From: Neofusicoccum parvum
Taxonomy: Eukaryota; Ascomycota; Dothideomycetes; Botryosphaeriales; Botryosphaeriaceae
DNA: 64,000 nt
Direction of reading: 5' to 3'
Assembly (NCBI GenBank): GCA_020912385.1
Contig: CP087210.1
Coordinates: 620,001 to 684,000 of the forward strand
Within the stretch, counting starts at the first letter, position 1; every line of letters starts with the position of its first letter. Below the pieces are notes generated by a model that made no database searches, was not told the DNA's origin, and was given only the letters and a program-made list of their open reading frames with translations. Of the stretch, positions 31,129 to 42,898 are shown piece by piece. A program made the position numbers and the translations under genes.

Positions 31129-33928
31129 GGTGGGGGTGGTGGAAGGGTGGAGGAATGGAGTTGGGGAATGGGGTGGGGGGATGGCTTGGAGTGTGGGGTT
31201 TGGGTGAAGAGGGGGAGATGAGAGGGAAGGGGGAGGACTCAAGGCTGGTGAGGTTAGGGCGGGGACGGGAATAAATAGAAGGTGCGAGGCGGGTAAATAG
31301 GCGGCGGAAGCAGGCAATCTACGAAAAAAGGTACGAGGAGCCAAAAGCAAAAAGGTCGACAGGCCAGGGCGACACAGCCGTCTGAACCGGGCGTCTTGTC
31401 CAACAAAGTATCGCGGGCACTCGCATTCGCAAGGGTACAAGCGTATAACCCCGCGTTAAAAGTAATTACGCACGCCGAGAACGGAAGCGGAGAAGCCTCA
31501 ATGACTGCCTGGGCGGAGAAAGCTTGGCCGTGCGACCACGAGCCAGCAAGCTGTGACGAAGGGGGAGAACGGTGCAGCAGCTGGCGCACAGAATTCTTAC
31601 ACGATTGCCTTTTCCTGTATCTCAGGCTGTTTGTTCTTTGAGACATGGCTTTCCAGCCTCCCCTGCACCTGATCCGGGCTCCCGGAAGGTTCACATCAGA
31701 TTCATGTCGCCCGCCCGAATGGCCCGACGACCTTAAAATTGACTCGCCAGGTCGAGGCGCCATTTTGCGTTTCAATCCAATCCCGCGCGATAAGGTGGGA
31801 TCGAATCGAATCTCGACAGAGCTCGTTTCTTATCTAGGCAGGTAGGTCCAGTCCCGGCACGCGCGATGCCGCTGCTAAATCTTACTTCGCGCTGCTTGAC
31901 GTCAGGGCCACTTGCCGGAAACCATGCTGCGACTTTTTCGCATTGCCAACTTGCCGCGAAATTGACGCTATCGCCAGCAACGATGGTTGGTCTTGCCTCA
32001 GCCGGGCGCGGGCTATGATTTTTGCCGTTCAGCCAGTCTTCATAGAGAGAGTGCCGGCGCGTAGTGCCTGCGGGCAGCAGCGGGGCGGAGCGGGGCGGAA
32101 CGAGCGGGACATCACCTGCGGCGCTTCAGAAAACAGTAAATAGTCAAATCAAGAGGATTATATGGCAAGCTAATTCGGACCGAGGCAAGTGTTGCGGCTG
32201 CTTCGTGAGCTTGGTAAGTGACCTTGTAGATCTCGTTGGCTTATACGAGCAGAGAATCTGTGGTGCCGTAGATTTACACTCTCGCCATATCTCGATCAAC
32301 ACAAGGATCATTTTACCAATCGCAACAACGTACCTGGTCAGTTGTAAGATCAGATCTGGTGTAATCAGACTTCATTTGCAGCCGGATTCAGGCTACAGTC
32401 AGTCGCTGAGATTTGAGAAACTCGTTAGCCCCAGCCCCTCTATTGACCTGCCCGTCCACTCCCGCATCAATCTGATCATACCATCCTGACTCGGTCGGCA
32501 CGGAAGTAGATCTGTGACATGTTATTGTCGTTCCTTCCCTCCGGAAAATTGATAGTTGAAGGGGGTTTGTCTTAACTATTCGGCCAGGCTGAAGCTGGAA
32601 ACAGGGGCTTTTCCAGGCTGACGCACCTCGTGACTACGTCAAGACGCCATGATGCAAAGTGAGAGCAACAATGAGTCCTGTGCGAGATATCAATCGGAGA
32701 ATGGAAGTCCAAAGCGTGTCGTCCTTGTTTGTCTTTAGATTGGTCTAGGAATTCACAGTCTTACGACTGATAGCAAATGGATAATGGTGACCGTTCCTGT
32801 GAGAAAGAATTGTTGCCATTTTCTGCTACAATCTCGCCAGGCGCGGGCTGCGGCGATTAGTCGAAGGCAGGTGGGGGGAGACTCTGCTGTCGTTCTATGA
32901 GGCTGAAAGTGGAGACAATGCTGACTCAATGTGATGAAATGCATGCTTTGCAGCTCGTGTATGCAGGCTGTTCGGCTGCCTGTTGTTCAAGTGTCTTCGT
33001 GCTGGCCAGTGGGGCAGAAAGTGGAGGTCCAACGACTCGCAGTACGAATCTGTGTTACACAAGAATCAAGAACCCCTGCAGAAGAAAATCGCACGCATGA
33101 CATGGCAAGGCTAGACTGAACGAAGAGTAAAGTTGACTTTCACGGTGATGAAATAGCCCGAGATCGCGAAACGCCATGGTCTTCAAGCTGTTTCCTTTCT
33201 TTCTATCTTAACAGGCCACGCATGTTAATCGCACTGAGCTTGAATTACTCGAGATATCACTTTAAGAATTGATGAGCCTCTTCTTCAAACTATATATGAA
33301 TCTTTAAGAATTACCATATACACACCAAGTGGGTCCTGGAACTTTCTGGTGGTTTTTGGAACCAGTGATGCAGTCCAACGATTGGTGGCCCCGTAATTTA
33401 TCGGAGTACATCCAAAAATGGGCACTTAAGTCTTTGCTGCAGGCCAACTCACGTGGGGTGTGGGACGCAGCAATCTTTGACCACGCACATCACATATCAT
33501 ATATGCAATGGCGTCCCACGGTGACGTTACCTCCGCGCCATTCCTGGGATTCTCAGCCGCGATAATGCAAAGCTACCAGTGCTTTCAAGAGCTAAGACCT
33601 ACTTGGTGAATGCTGTGGAGCGAATACGCAGGCCTCTCTAGCCTTTTTCTTCCATATAATCCGCTCCTACATGCATTGATACTACACAACGGACAGGGAC
33701 CAGAATCCTGAGAAATGCAGCCGAAAAAATGTGACCCTTGATCACATGGTATTGATAGCAGCGCCGATGTGATCATTGGTAGAGTTGGGCCAACTAAATT
33801 GGAGAAAGCCCTAATGAAGTGTACGTTTCTCATGATCCAGGTTATCGTGCTGAAATCTGAGAAGATCCGAGGAGATCTCCTTTATTGGAAGGTAAAAATA
33901 GACTTCGATATAAATTCTGCCCACGCGC
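31129..33928. other. 2.8-kb gene-poor region
   Basis: The region lies between the divergent carboxypeptidase and kinase genes. The first part is pyrimidine/purine-skewed promoter sequence; after about 32100 it becomes AT-richer. No gene, transposon motif or tRNA was recognised. Confidence 0.5.
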
Positions 33929-35989
33929 ATGGTACGTTCTGCACTGTCCGGCCAGAACCTTCTTTCAAACCTCGCCCACTATTGTCTATCGATGCCCCAC
34001 TCGTACCTCTGTTGCGGTATGGGCAGCATAATACGGCCCTTTAATCGTGGAAGCTCGGATGATCTCCTCAAATTACAAGATGACATATCGGCGTCGAGGG
34101 TTCAGAGCCAGTATGATCGACTCAGACAGTTTGTTCCAGCAAGTATTCTGCCGCTCTACATTACGGAAGAGAGGGTTACAAAATGTCTAGGAAAGAGACT
34201 ATCGCCAAGTCTAGTCAAATTCATCGTTAAAGACGCCAAGGTGGTTTTCGCAACAGTCTTGGTGTCTGAGACCCGTCCCGATACACGGAGAGTCATCTCG
34301 ATCATGCGATCGGCTCAAAAGCACGGACTCGATGATAGGTCTCTGCCTTTCAAGAGACGTGACGGGAAAGAGTGTAGTCTTCTGAAAAGCTCAAGCTGCT
34401 CTCATGATTCTGCGTGGAATGCTTTCCATGTTTCGAGCCTGTGGACCGGCAACGCTATTCATTTATTCAGGGACAATCAATGGCAGTTTCTTGTTCCAGT
34501 CTTCGACAGCAATAATACCACTCACTATCTCCAACCTGAGTGTGTTCTGCCTTTCATAGACGCTCCGGACACCGATCCAAGGGGGGGTGGTTTCAGTCAG
34601 GTGACGAAGGCCAGAATCCACAAAGATCATCTGGAAAATGTAAGACGCATTGACTTCCAATTTGCTCATGGCTAAAGTGAACAACAGCACAACGATAATC
34701 TCTACGTTGCCATCAAGAAGTTGACGAAGTCGCCAACGGAGGGAGAGCTGGACCCCCGAACGGCGTGGAACCTCGAAGCAAATGCACTCAATGAGGCCAG
34801 AAAACTCAACAACAAACACCTCATCAATCGCATTGCGGCTTATACAAGATGTGATGAGTACTATCTCATCTTCGAGTGGGCTGATGGAGGCAGCCTCGGG
34901 GACTTCTGGAAATCGAATCCAAAACCAACGCTGACCCGTCAACTTGTCAAAGACGTGCTGGAACAGCTTTACGGCTTGGCTCAAGCGCTTCGTGCTCTGC
35001 ACAAATATCCCAAGTCCGGATCCAGTACCAACACCGATCTCGAACCAGATCACAACGGGGGTTCCGAGAATTGGCGCCATGGGGACCTAAAGCCTGACAA
35101 CATCCTCAGGTTCAAGAACTCGAAGTCCATGGGTGGTGGCCAGGAAGCCACGCATCTCGGCACTTTGCAGATTGCTGATCTAGGTCTGGCCAAGCGACAC
35201 CTTGTCAACACTGCGAACAGGGTAGAAGCAACCAGCCAAAGGTACGGCACATTGAGATACGAGCCGCCCGAGGCACTCACAGTCCTGAATAGACCAAGAT
35301 CTCGCCTCTATGATATGTGGTCTATGGGCTGCATCATGTTGGAGTTTCTTATCTGGCTTCTCTACGGGTATGAAGGCTTAAAGAGCTTCAATGACGAAGC
35401 AATCGGCAATCCCAACTGGGAAACCTCATTCTATAAGGTTTCTGAAAGCCGCGGCGGCAGACTGGGTGAAGTGAACGGTATAGCTCAGAAATGGATGCGG
35501 CACATACAACAGCAGGACCCTGAGTGCACTGGCACCAAAGACACTGCGATTCGAGATCTGCTGCGATTGGTTCAAGGGGAGCTATTGATCGTCAAAATCC
35601 CAAAGAAAGACGAAGATGGAAATGGGTGTCGCTCGAATTCTCCCAGGCTTTGCAAGGTCTTGGAAGAAATGGTGCGCAAAGGCGAAGAAGATCCGGACTA
35701 CCTGTTGACGGGTTGCTCTCGAAAAAATATCGCAGTTCCCAGGGCAAGCAGGACGGTTCTTCATACGCAAACGCACCTTGGTCTCCCCAACGCAGGCCGA
35801 GGAAGGAATAATCGAGGGCTGCAACGTTCAAATGCAGGGTTGGGTTCGATTTCGGATCAAAATGTAAGTCAATTTGCTTCGGATGCCGCTCCATCAAGCG
35901 TCGTAGCTCACATATATATTAATAATAGGACGTACGTTAATGCAGCCTGGTATGATCTGAAGCGCTTGCTAACTCGGCAAACCGTTTAA
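33929..35989 (+). CDS. protein kinase with fungal-specific N-terminal extension
   Basis: Two exons, 33929-34639 and 34688-35989 (48-nt intron, GTAAGA...CAG, phase 0), give 670 residues. The N-terminal ~205 residues have no named domain. The kinase core then follows: GGGFSQV glycine loop, VAIKKL with the ATP lysine immediately after the splice junction, the helix-C Glu in WNLEANAL, hinge FEWADGGS, catalytic loop HGDLKPDN, metal loop ADLGLAK, and PPEAL. The HGD and DLG variants are common in fungal accessory kinases and keep the catalytic Asp residues. A second in-frame ATG at 34019 is an alternative start. A GTAAGT at about 35863 and a TAG acceptor near 35928 could shorten the tail. The HET gene follows 360 bp downstream on the same strand. 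Confidence 0.85.
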
Positions 35990-36349
35990 CCACTGAAGGA
36001 AGTAAGTGAATAATGCTGGTATCTTTTTTCGTTACATGTCTGACAGAATGTTGCAAATATAGTACGTAAGTGTGCAAAACTTTGAGTAAGACGGTGTTTT
36101 CAGATTCGTTGACGAAGGCGTGATATTGTTCCTCAGACCGCAAGTAGGCCTCAGAACATATAAAATTACTCGCAACGCTAACTATACGTAGCATGTAAGT
36201 AACAGGTGCACTTTTGTTCTCGTGGACGGCAATTCAGGAGCTACATTGCAACTAGGCCGCACAGAAACTTTCCAGATTGCTGACCGCGTTGAAGTCTGTA
36301 AGTCCGCCACGCAAAAGTTCATGCAAATTTTGGAACTAAGAGAGAATAG

Positions 36350-38330
36350 TTGGACGATGAGTGGAAACTTCTCATCGACAATTCTTTTGCTAGTAAAGTC
36401 TTTGGCGTGGTCAGAAAGTTGAGCTTTCCATCTCTCACCACCCCACAATTCCTCTGCGACGGCTGCCTCCAGCTAGACCTCTCTTCTCCTGACTTCCGGC
36501 TAGAAGATGACATGTCTAGCTTACTAGCAAGATCAGAAATGTGCGCGCTGTGTGCAATTCTGCACAAGTCTTGTAAATCTCTTGGTGTCAATGAAAATCT
36601 CGAGATATACAGGGCTGGGTCGACTCTGAAAGCTCGGGGCTTCAATGCTCCCATTTTATCAGTATGTGCAAGTCCTGGTAAGTATCTCCATTTTTTCCGA
36701 GCTCTCCAGGTCTTGATGATAGCTGTTCGAGTACAGAAGCCGCAAAGTTGCGCGAGGATCTCCAGATTGGGTTGCCAACCCTTCCAGAAGCGGGAGGCCG
36801 CACTCATTTCGAGGTAATACGGCAGTGGCTCGATGACTGCGATAACAACCACGGAGATTGCCTTGGAACCCCCTCAACCTTGCCTACAAGAGTTATCGAC
36901 GTCGGAAAGGACCTGAATTCCGACACAGTTTGTGTTCGCGAGACCCGAGATATGACGGATCGCGAGATTCAAAGCAAGGAAGGGAGGTACATTGCTTTGT
37001 CTCATCGCTGGGGGGATCAAGGAAGTAATCCACGATTCTGCGCTACACCAGACAATATTGCAGCACTTCGGAAAGGCATTAACGTCGGCCACCTTCCTGC
37101 AACTTTCAAAGATGCCGTCATCGTCACGAGGGAGCTTGGCATCCGTTATCTGTGGATCGACTCTCTTTGTATCATCCAAGGACCCCATGGAGACTGGAAT
37201 GACCAGGCAAAGCGGATGGAAGATGTGTTCAGCTCAGCGTATTGTGTTATTGCTGCAAGCTGCGCTACTGGAACCGGCGACGGGTTCTTAAAGCCTCGCC
37301 TCGCTCGAGAATGTGTGCCTCTCACAACTCATACAGGGGCACAAATCCATGTTTGCCAAGCGATTGATGATTTCGAAGATCACGTAATCAAGGGAGAGCT
37401 CAACAAACGTGGATGGGTGCTGCAAGAAAGGGCTCTGGCGCACCGGACGATTCACTTCACCAAGGAGCAGACTTACTGGGAGTGTGGCTGTGGAATCCGC
37501 TGTGAAACTCTTACGAAGATGAAGAAGTAAGTACGCAGGTCCCGAGATAAGCGTTATTCCTTCTTTAACATTCCACAAGCAACAAAGCGGCCTTCCTCGG
37601 TGATCCCGAATTCCCCAATTTAGCCATCAATGCGTCCAAAGGCGGCAAAATACGTCTTTATGAGACTCTCTACAAGCAGTACTCACGGCTCGCACTGTCT
37701 GTCAATGAGGATCGACCTTTGGCCATTGCAGGGCTGGAGATCAGAATGGTCCGGGCTCTAGACGCGAATGGAGGGTATGGTATATTCGACAGCAACCATC
37801 CCGGATTCGAAAGCTACTTTGGGAGAAGTCTGATGTGGAAGCGTGGTTCTCAAGTTGAGACTATGATCAAGATCGAATTCAACCCGGCAAGAGCAATCTC
37901 AGTACCGAGCTGGTCTTGGATGGCTTATGAAGGAGGAATCGATTACATTGACCCTCCATTCGACGAAGTGGACTGGGAAAGAAAGAACATCAAATCCCCA
38001 TGGGTTGGACCATCATCTCAACAGTCCTCATGGCATACTGGCGATCGAAAAGGAACCAAGGAACTGCAAGGAGTAGCCCGAGGCTTCTTGATTGGAGACA
38101 AAAGTGAAGACGAAATCGTGTTCGATCAAGGAGACAGGACTGATTTTGACGTATTGAAATGTGTGGTGATCGGACGGTCAAAGACGGCATTTGATGAGGC
38201 CCACAAGACTCACTACGTGCTTGTGATAGAGAAGAGACACGGCAAGGACTGGGAGCGGGCCGGTGTCGGAAGACTGCTGGGCAAGCATATCATGTTCAAC
38301 AAGCCTGGCCATGATGTCCGTATTCATTAG
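36350..38330 (+). CDS. HET-domain protein, 5' end unresolved
   Basis: Three exons, (36350)-36677, 36737-37526 and 37580-38330, are joined in matching phases and give about 622 residues. The N-terminal part has FLCDGCLQ and CALCAIL cysteine pairs. The HET domain is clear: YIALSHRWGDQ, LPATFKDAV, YLWIDSLCIIQGP, DWNDQAKRMEDVF, then RGWVLQERALAHRTIHF and the later PSWSWMA block. The start is unresolved: the frame opens after a TAG at 36347-36349 without an ATG before the first cysteine pair. The first in-frame ATG is at 36512. An upstream exon ending at the GTAAGT near 36300 is possible (acceptor AATAG at 36349) but I could not find an ATG-led frame for it. The gene may be 5'-truncated. It directly follows the kinase gene. 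Confidence 0.78.
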
Positions 38331-38455
38331 GAGTTTTTCATGATTAATAAACCACAATCAAAAGCCGAGTTTCTGTCACGAATGACCTTCAGAGATTCTT
38401 CCGGGGAACAGAGAGTGATAATCCATAACAGCATAAAAACCATCACGTCCGTAGC

Positions 38456-38486
38456 GCTCTAGCTCTGCTCCGCTCTAGCTCTGCTC
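38456..38486. repeat. 16-bp direct repeat, two units
   Basis: GCTCTAGCTCTGCTCC at 38456-38471 is followed immediately by a second copy matching over 15 bp. It lies downstream of the HET gene. Confidence 0.7.
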
Positions 38487-38756
38487 GGCGCCAGCAGTAT
38501 TAGTGATGAAGAGTGCCAAAGGCTTTAAGGATAAATCTGCATTGCCTGCTCACCAAGAGCAGCTGTTCCGCTTGCAAAGAATACGCCACGCTCGTCTGAT
38601 AGCCGGAATGCCCTGCGGGAGCATCTCACGAAGACGATCCAGTGCCCAGCAACATCAACATAAAAACTTTTGTGACAACCTTCTCAACGCCTCCCCCATC
38701 CCAAACCCCTCCCGCCGAACCAATCCCAAACCCGGCCCTCCCAACACAAAAGACTC

Positions 38757-41306
38757 TCAAATCTCCGCGCCCCAATACTCCTTCAGCTCATCCGCCCTCC
38801 ATTTGGTCGCCCAACCCGACTCGTTCTCGATCCGCGCCAGCACGCTCAGGATCGCCCTATGCTCGCTGGGATGGCTCATCAGCTTGCCCGCGACCCACAA
38901 CGGTTGCAGGCCGTTGATCCATGCGCCGTGGTGGCTATTGCTCGCCGCGATACCGCAGATCTGGCGGGCGTGCCAGATCAGGCTCTTAGCGCTCTTCTTG
39001 TTCAGCCGCACCTCCTTAGGCTTTTCCTGTAGCAGGCGGATCGCGCAGAAGTGGTAGAGCTGATTACCGTTGACGGCGGGCGGGTTGCCGTATAGCACCT
39101 TTGGGAATGGGTAGTCGTAATCGTCGAAGCTGGCCGGGTAAGAGAGTAGGGGAAGCATCTCGATGGGCCGACTATTGTACCAGTCCTCGACGAGGTCCCA
39201 CAGCGCTTTCCACCGAGCGACATACTCGGCGCGGGCATCTGGATTTGATACCGTGTCACCACGGCCGTTGATGACATTGACAACGGATGCGGATAGGAAG
39301 ACGGCGTAGTTGGCATATGCGTCGAAGCCCTTGCACTCGTTTTTGAACAAGTTTACGGCAGTCGACATCGGAACGTGAGATGATAACCAGCGGTCCAGTG
39401 GCACTTTCGTGCAGTTGTCCGAAAGATAGCCACCCCAGACATCCATGCGCGCGAAGCACCAGAAGAGCGCCTGATTCACACCGCCTGATACACCGGTGAT
39501 ATTGGCAGCCTGCAGAAGAATAGCACATCCATCGAGATGCCGGCCCCAGTCCTTTGGTGACACAATGATCATTTCTAGGACGCACAGTAGAACGCTCGAC
39601 GCGATGACGGGAGTGCTCATAGTTTCGAGCTCCGGCACCAGATTTTGGATTGCCTCCTGGTAAAGCCCAAGACTTTCCGTGTATGGCCTGGATGGGTCCT
39701 TGCGTTCTTGTTGGCGAGCGGAGAGTGCTAATGCCGAATACCGTAAATGTGCACACGACTTCGCCATGATCGGGATGCTGAATTGAAAGTGCCGTTGGTT
39801 GTCGAATTTGTCAAGCCAAGGGGCTACTTCGTTAAGATAGTTCTGCCACAACTCAATTTCCCGCTGTTCCGTTAGAGTCTTCGTCCGCTGGGGCTGTGCT
39901 AGGGACTCTAGCCTCGCAGTTGCGCGGCCAACTGTGTCCAGATCATGTCCCGGTAGGCTGTCAGAGACACCATCAACCGTCATATCTGGAGTCCCTTGCC
40001 TGGTAATCCCACTATTTCGAGCGGTCTCTATGATGTGGCTATGCAGATTTTGCTGTAGATCCCGGTAGGCGTGGCTCGGGTAGTAGAGGCCATAGGATGG
40101 CGATTCAACCAGGACCGGATCGTTCGAAAAGGCCGAAGATACTTCTTGGTTCATATCGGGTGATATCCAGGGTCGCTCGTGGTCTACTATTGGCATCTCG
40201 TGTGGGGCCTGTTGGGTAGGCTGCGACGTCAGGAAATCCAGGGCAGCTAGTTCCCCTGCTGAAAGTGATAAATTCGGCGGCTCATGATCAAGACTATACC
40301 GGTGAGCATCGGCGGACGGCGCGGACGTGGGTGTAGGTAGTGAGGAGCGTATTGTCGAGAAGGTCGACGAAGAGCTGGTTCGGTTGAGGTGTTGGTGGGG
40401 AGTCAAAGCTGCCCCGTCTGTGCGCTGCTGTCCGTTAAGCATGGCATTGCTTCCACTCATGTGCCGCCGCAGGCTTCCATCCGCTGCATCCGGTTGGGCA
40501 CTGTCGGCCACTCCCTGAGACTTGTACGGAGGTATGCGGCTCTGCGGGTCCGGCCCGTGCGATACGGTCGGGGTATGGAATTTTGGAGCCGGTGCAGGAC
40601 CATTGTGATGTTGTGCCGGGGACTGGGCGTCGCTAAGAGACCTTGCCTGCTCGGGAGATCCTGAAGAAAAGGCCCTATTGGACGAAGCTATAGCGGTAGC
40701 TGGCTCCTCGGGTTGCCTCCAGGGCCAACCTTCGCGTTGTTCGCTTCCTACAGGGGTGATATCCGCGGCGTCCTGGTAGTCGTCCGCCGAAGCATCCTCA
40801 TCGCGACACGAACGCACAACAGAAGATGTGACGTCGATAATCTGAGAGGATTCGGGTTAGCTTGGTGTTAGGTGAGGACATGCAGTCAATCGAGCCTGAG
40901 GTGGGCGCACAGTGAAGTCTGTCTGACGCTGCTGGCTGTGACGGCCGATCTCGCGCATGGACGGATGCTCCATTGACAAGCCATTGTGGCGGAAGATGAC
41001 GCCTGTGTCCCACTCGCAGGTCTCGCCGTGCTTCTGGCATTTTGTGCAAGTCGGATGGATCTCGTCGCCTGCACGGTGTTGGAGCGGTTAGCGCTGGGGG
41101 AGACGGTCGGAAGCGCTCGTGGACTTGCATTTCTTGCGCTTGCGACGGCAGTTCAGGCAGCCATGGCGACCGCGCTTCCTCTTCAGCGAGCCCTCAGGCT
41201 GAGCCGCCTGCGAGTCGTGGGCGGGCGCAGGCGTAGCCTGGCTGCTGGAGTTGGTCTCGCGCGAGGTGGAGGGCGTCAGTTGGTCGTGGTGGGCTGGCGG
41301 CGACAT
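38757..41306 (-). CDS. Zn2Cys6 transcription factor with a GC-AG intron
   Basis: Three exons, 41306-41129, 41068-40911 and 40841-38757, give 806 residues. The binuclear zinc cluster is assembled across the first intron: CLNCRRKRKKC comes from exon 1 plus the first two bases of exon 2, then DEIHPTCTKCQKHGETC. The third cysteine codon is split T/GC. The donor is GCAAGT, a strong GC-AG type site; no GT donor gives a complete cluster. The second intron (GTGCGC...CAG, with CTAAC) is phase 0. The C-terminal ~500 residues are helical and resemble the fungal-specific regulatory domain (Fungal_trans_2-like). The factor should bind DNA in the nucleus. Its targets are unknown; the SDR gene upstream on the same strand and the sugar porter beyond are candidates by proximity only. 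Confidence 0.88.
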
Positions 41307-41951
41307 ATCCAGCGGGAGCTGTGGGCGCTGTGGCAGCTTGTGCGACAGCGGGCAGCCTGGGACTCCATGGATGCAGTGGACAAGGCACTGTGAGGTAGCA
41401 GGCGTCGGCGTGGGGTTTGGGGCTGCTCGCGAGCGACTCGGCGCTGTGGAGAGGCGTCCGCGTCGGGAAAGCCGGCCTAGTGCGATCCCCGGGATTGCCC
41501 AAGCTGCTAAAACTCAGCCCAACGGCTGGCCTGCAGCTCACGAGAACTCCAGAAAACCGCCGCCGATCGCACACGTCTGGCCGCGCGCCGCCAAACCCGC
41601 CGATTAGCCGACTAGCCCAGCCCCAGGTGCCCACAGCGCACGCGAACACGCGCTTGTGCGCTCACGCCGCTGCCACATCGCGAGCCTCCATCCACCGCAG
41701 CCGCGTCACGGAAAACGATTGGCGATGCCCACTGACTCGGCGCAATTTCACCATCAAACCGGCGCGGCTGTCTCGCCTACCGCTGTCGTATTCTGTCTGC
41801 ATGGTCGTCTCGCTGTCTGCTCTAGTTATGCTGAACTCTAATGCGCTTCTACCACCCGCCCGTGATCCTGCGCCGAAAATCCAACCCGACGTCGACTTGT
41901 GCCCTGCTCCCCACAGCACCGTCCGATGGTACCGCGGTTACGGCCGTGTTC

Positions 41952-42898
41952 TCATGCGGAGGCACAGTGCCCGCCGTCTATGCGCAGGTCCGAGCCGGTC
42001 TGCCACGCGCTCCCGTCTGCCAGCAGGAAGATGGCACCGGCCTTAAAGTCCTCCGGCGCCCCCAGGCGGCCCAGCGCCGCGCCCCTCATCCATGTCTCCT
42101 CCACCTCGGGCTTCTCAGCCAGCAGCTGGTCGGTCATGGCGGTGCGGATGTAGCCGGGCGACAGCGAGTTGACGCGGATGCCGTACGGGCCCCATTCCGC
42201 CGACAGCGAGCGCGTCATCTGATGGACCGCCGCCTTGGACGAGTTGTAGGCCGAGCAGTGCAGTCCCTGCGGGTGCAGTCCCTGGTCAGCGCGGCGGTGT
42301 GCAGCCGTGGGATTGTCTCACTTACCCTGTTCATTATCTGCCCCGACATGGAGGCGATGAAGACGATGCTGCCTCCCGCACCGCCCTCCCTCAGCACCCG
42401 CGCCACGTGCTTGGCCACGGTGAAGTTGCCCACGACGTTGACCTCCATGATGCGCCTGTAACCATCGACGGGGTAGTCGATGGCGTCCTTCATCTGCTGG
42501 ATGCCCGCGCAGTTGATCAAGCCCTTGATCGGTGTCCCTCTTGCGGCGGCCTCTTGTGCAGCCTCCTGGATCACAGCCTCAACCTCCTCCTCTTTTGTGA
42601 TGTCGCATTTCCTGTAGCTTGCGTGCTGCGGCTTGGACGAGCTCTTGGTAAGTTTAACGATGGTCGCCCATTCTTCCGAGCTCGGTTCGGGAAGAATGTC
42701 GATGCACACGACGTCGCCGCCGGCCTCGAGCACGGCAGTGGCGAGTGTGATTCCGAGGCCGCGTGCTCCGCCGGTGACTACAATGGTCCTTCCCTTCAGG
42801 CCAAAAAGCTTATCGACCGGTGCCTGAGCTGCAGGCGTCAGATTCGACTCAGGAATGTCCTTTGGGAGTGCAGTATCCGATACGATCGAGGGAGCCAT
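41952..42898 (-). CDS. short-chain dehydrogenase/reductase
   Basis: Two exons, 42898-42326 and 42266-41952, give 295 residues. Motifs are TGGARGLG, NCAG, the catalytic Ser in ASMSGQ, YNSSK, and the RVNSLSPGYIRT block of classical SDRs. A ~30-residue hydrophilic leader precedes the fold. Similarity is to fungal sorbose reductase/arabinitol dehydrogenase-like SDRs, so a sugar or polyol substrate with NADP(H) is likely. The intron (GTAAGT donor) can end at two acceptors 15 nt apart, 42282 or 42267, because GGACTGCAC is duplicated there. The CTGAC branch site lies only a few bases before the first, so I chose the second; the first would add five residues. It is followed on the same strand by the Zn2Cys6 regulator gene. 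Confidence 0.86.

Noticed and set aside
31129..33928. Transposon or RIP-mutated repeat in the AT-richer gene-poor region
   Set aside because: No terminal repeats, transposase or reverse-transcriptase motifs, and the AT content is not extreme.
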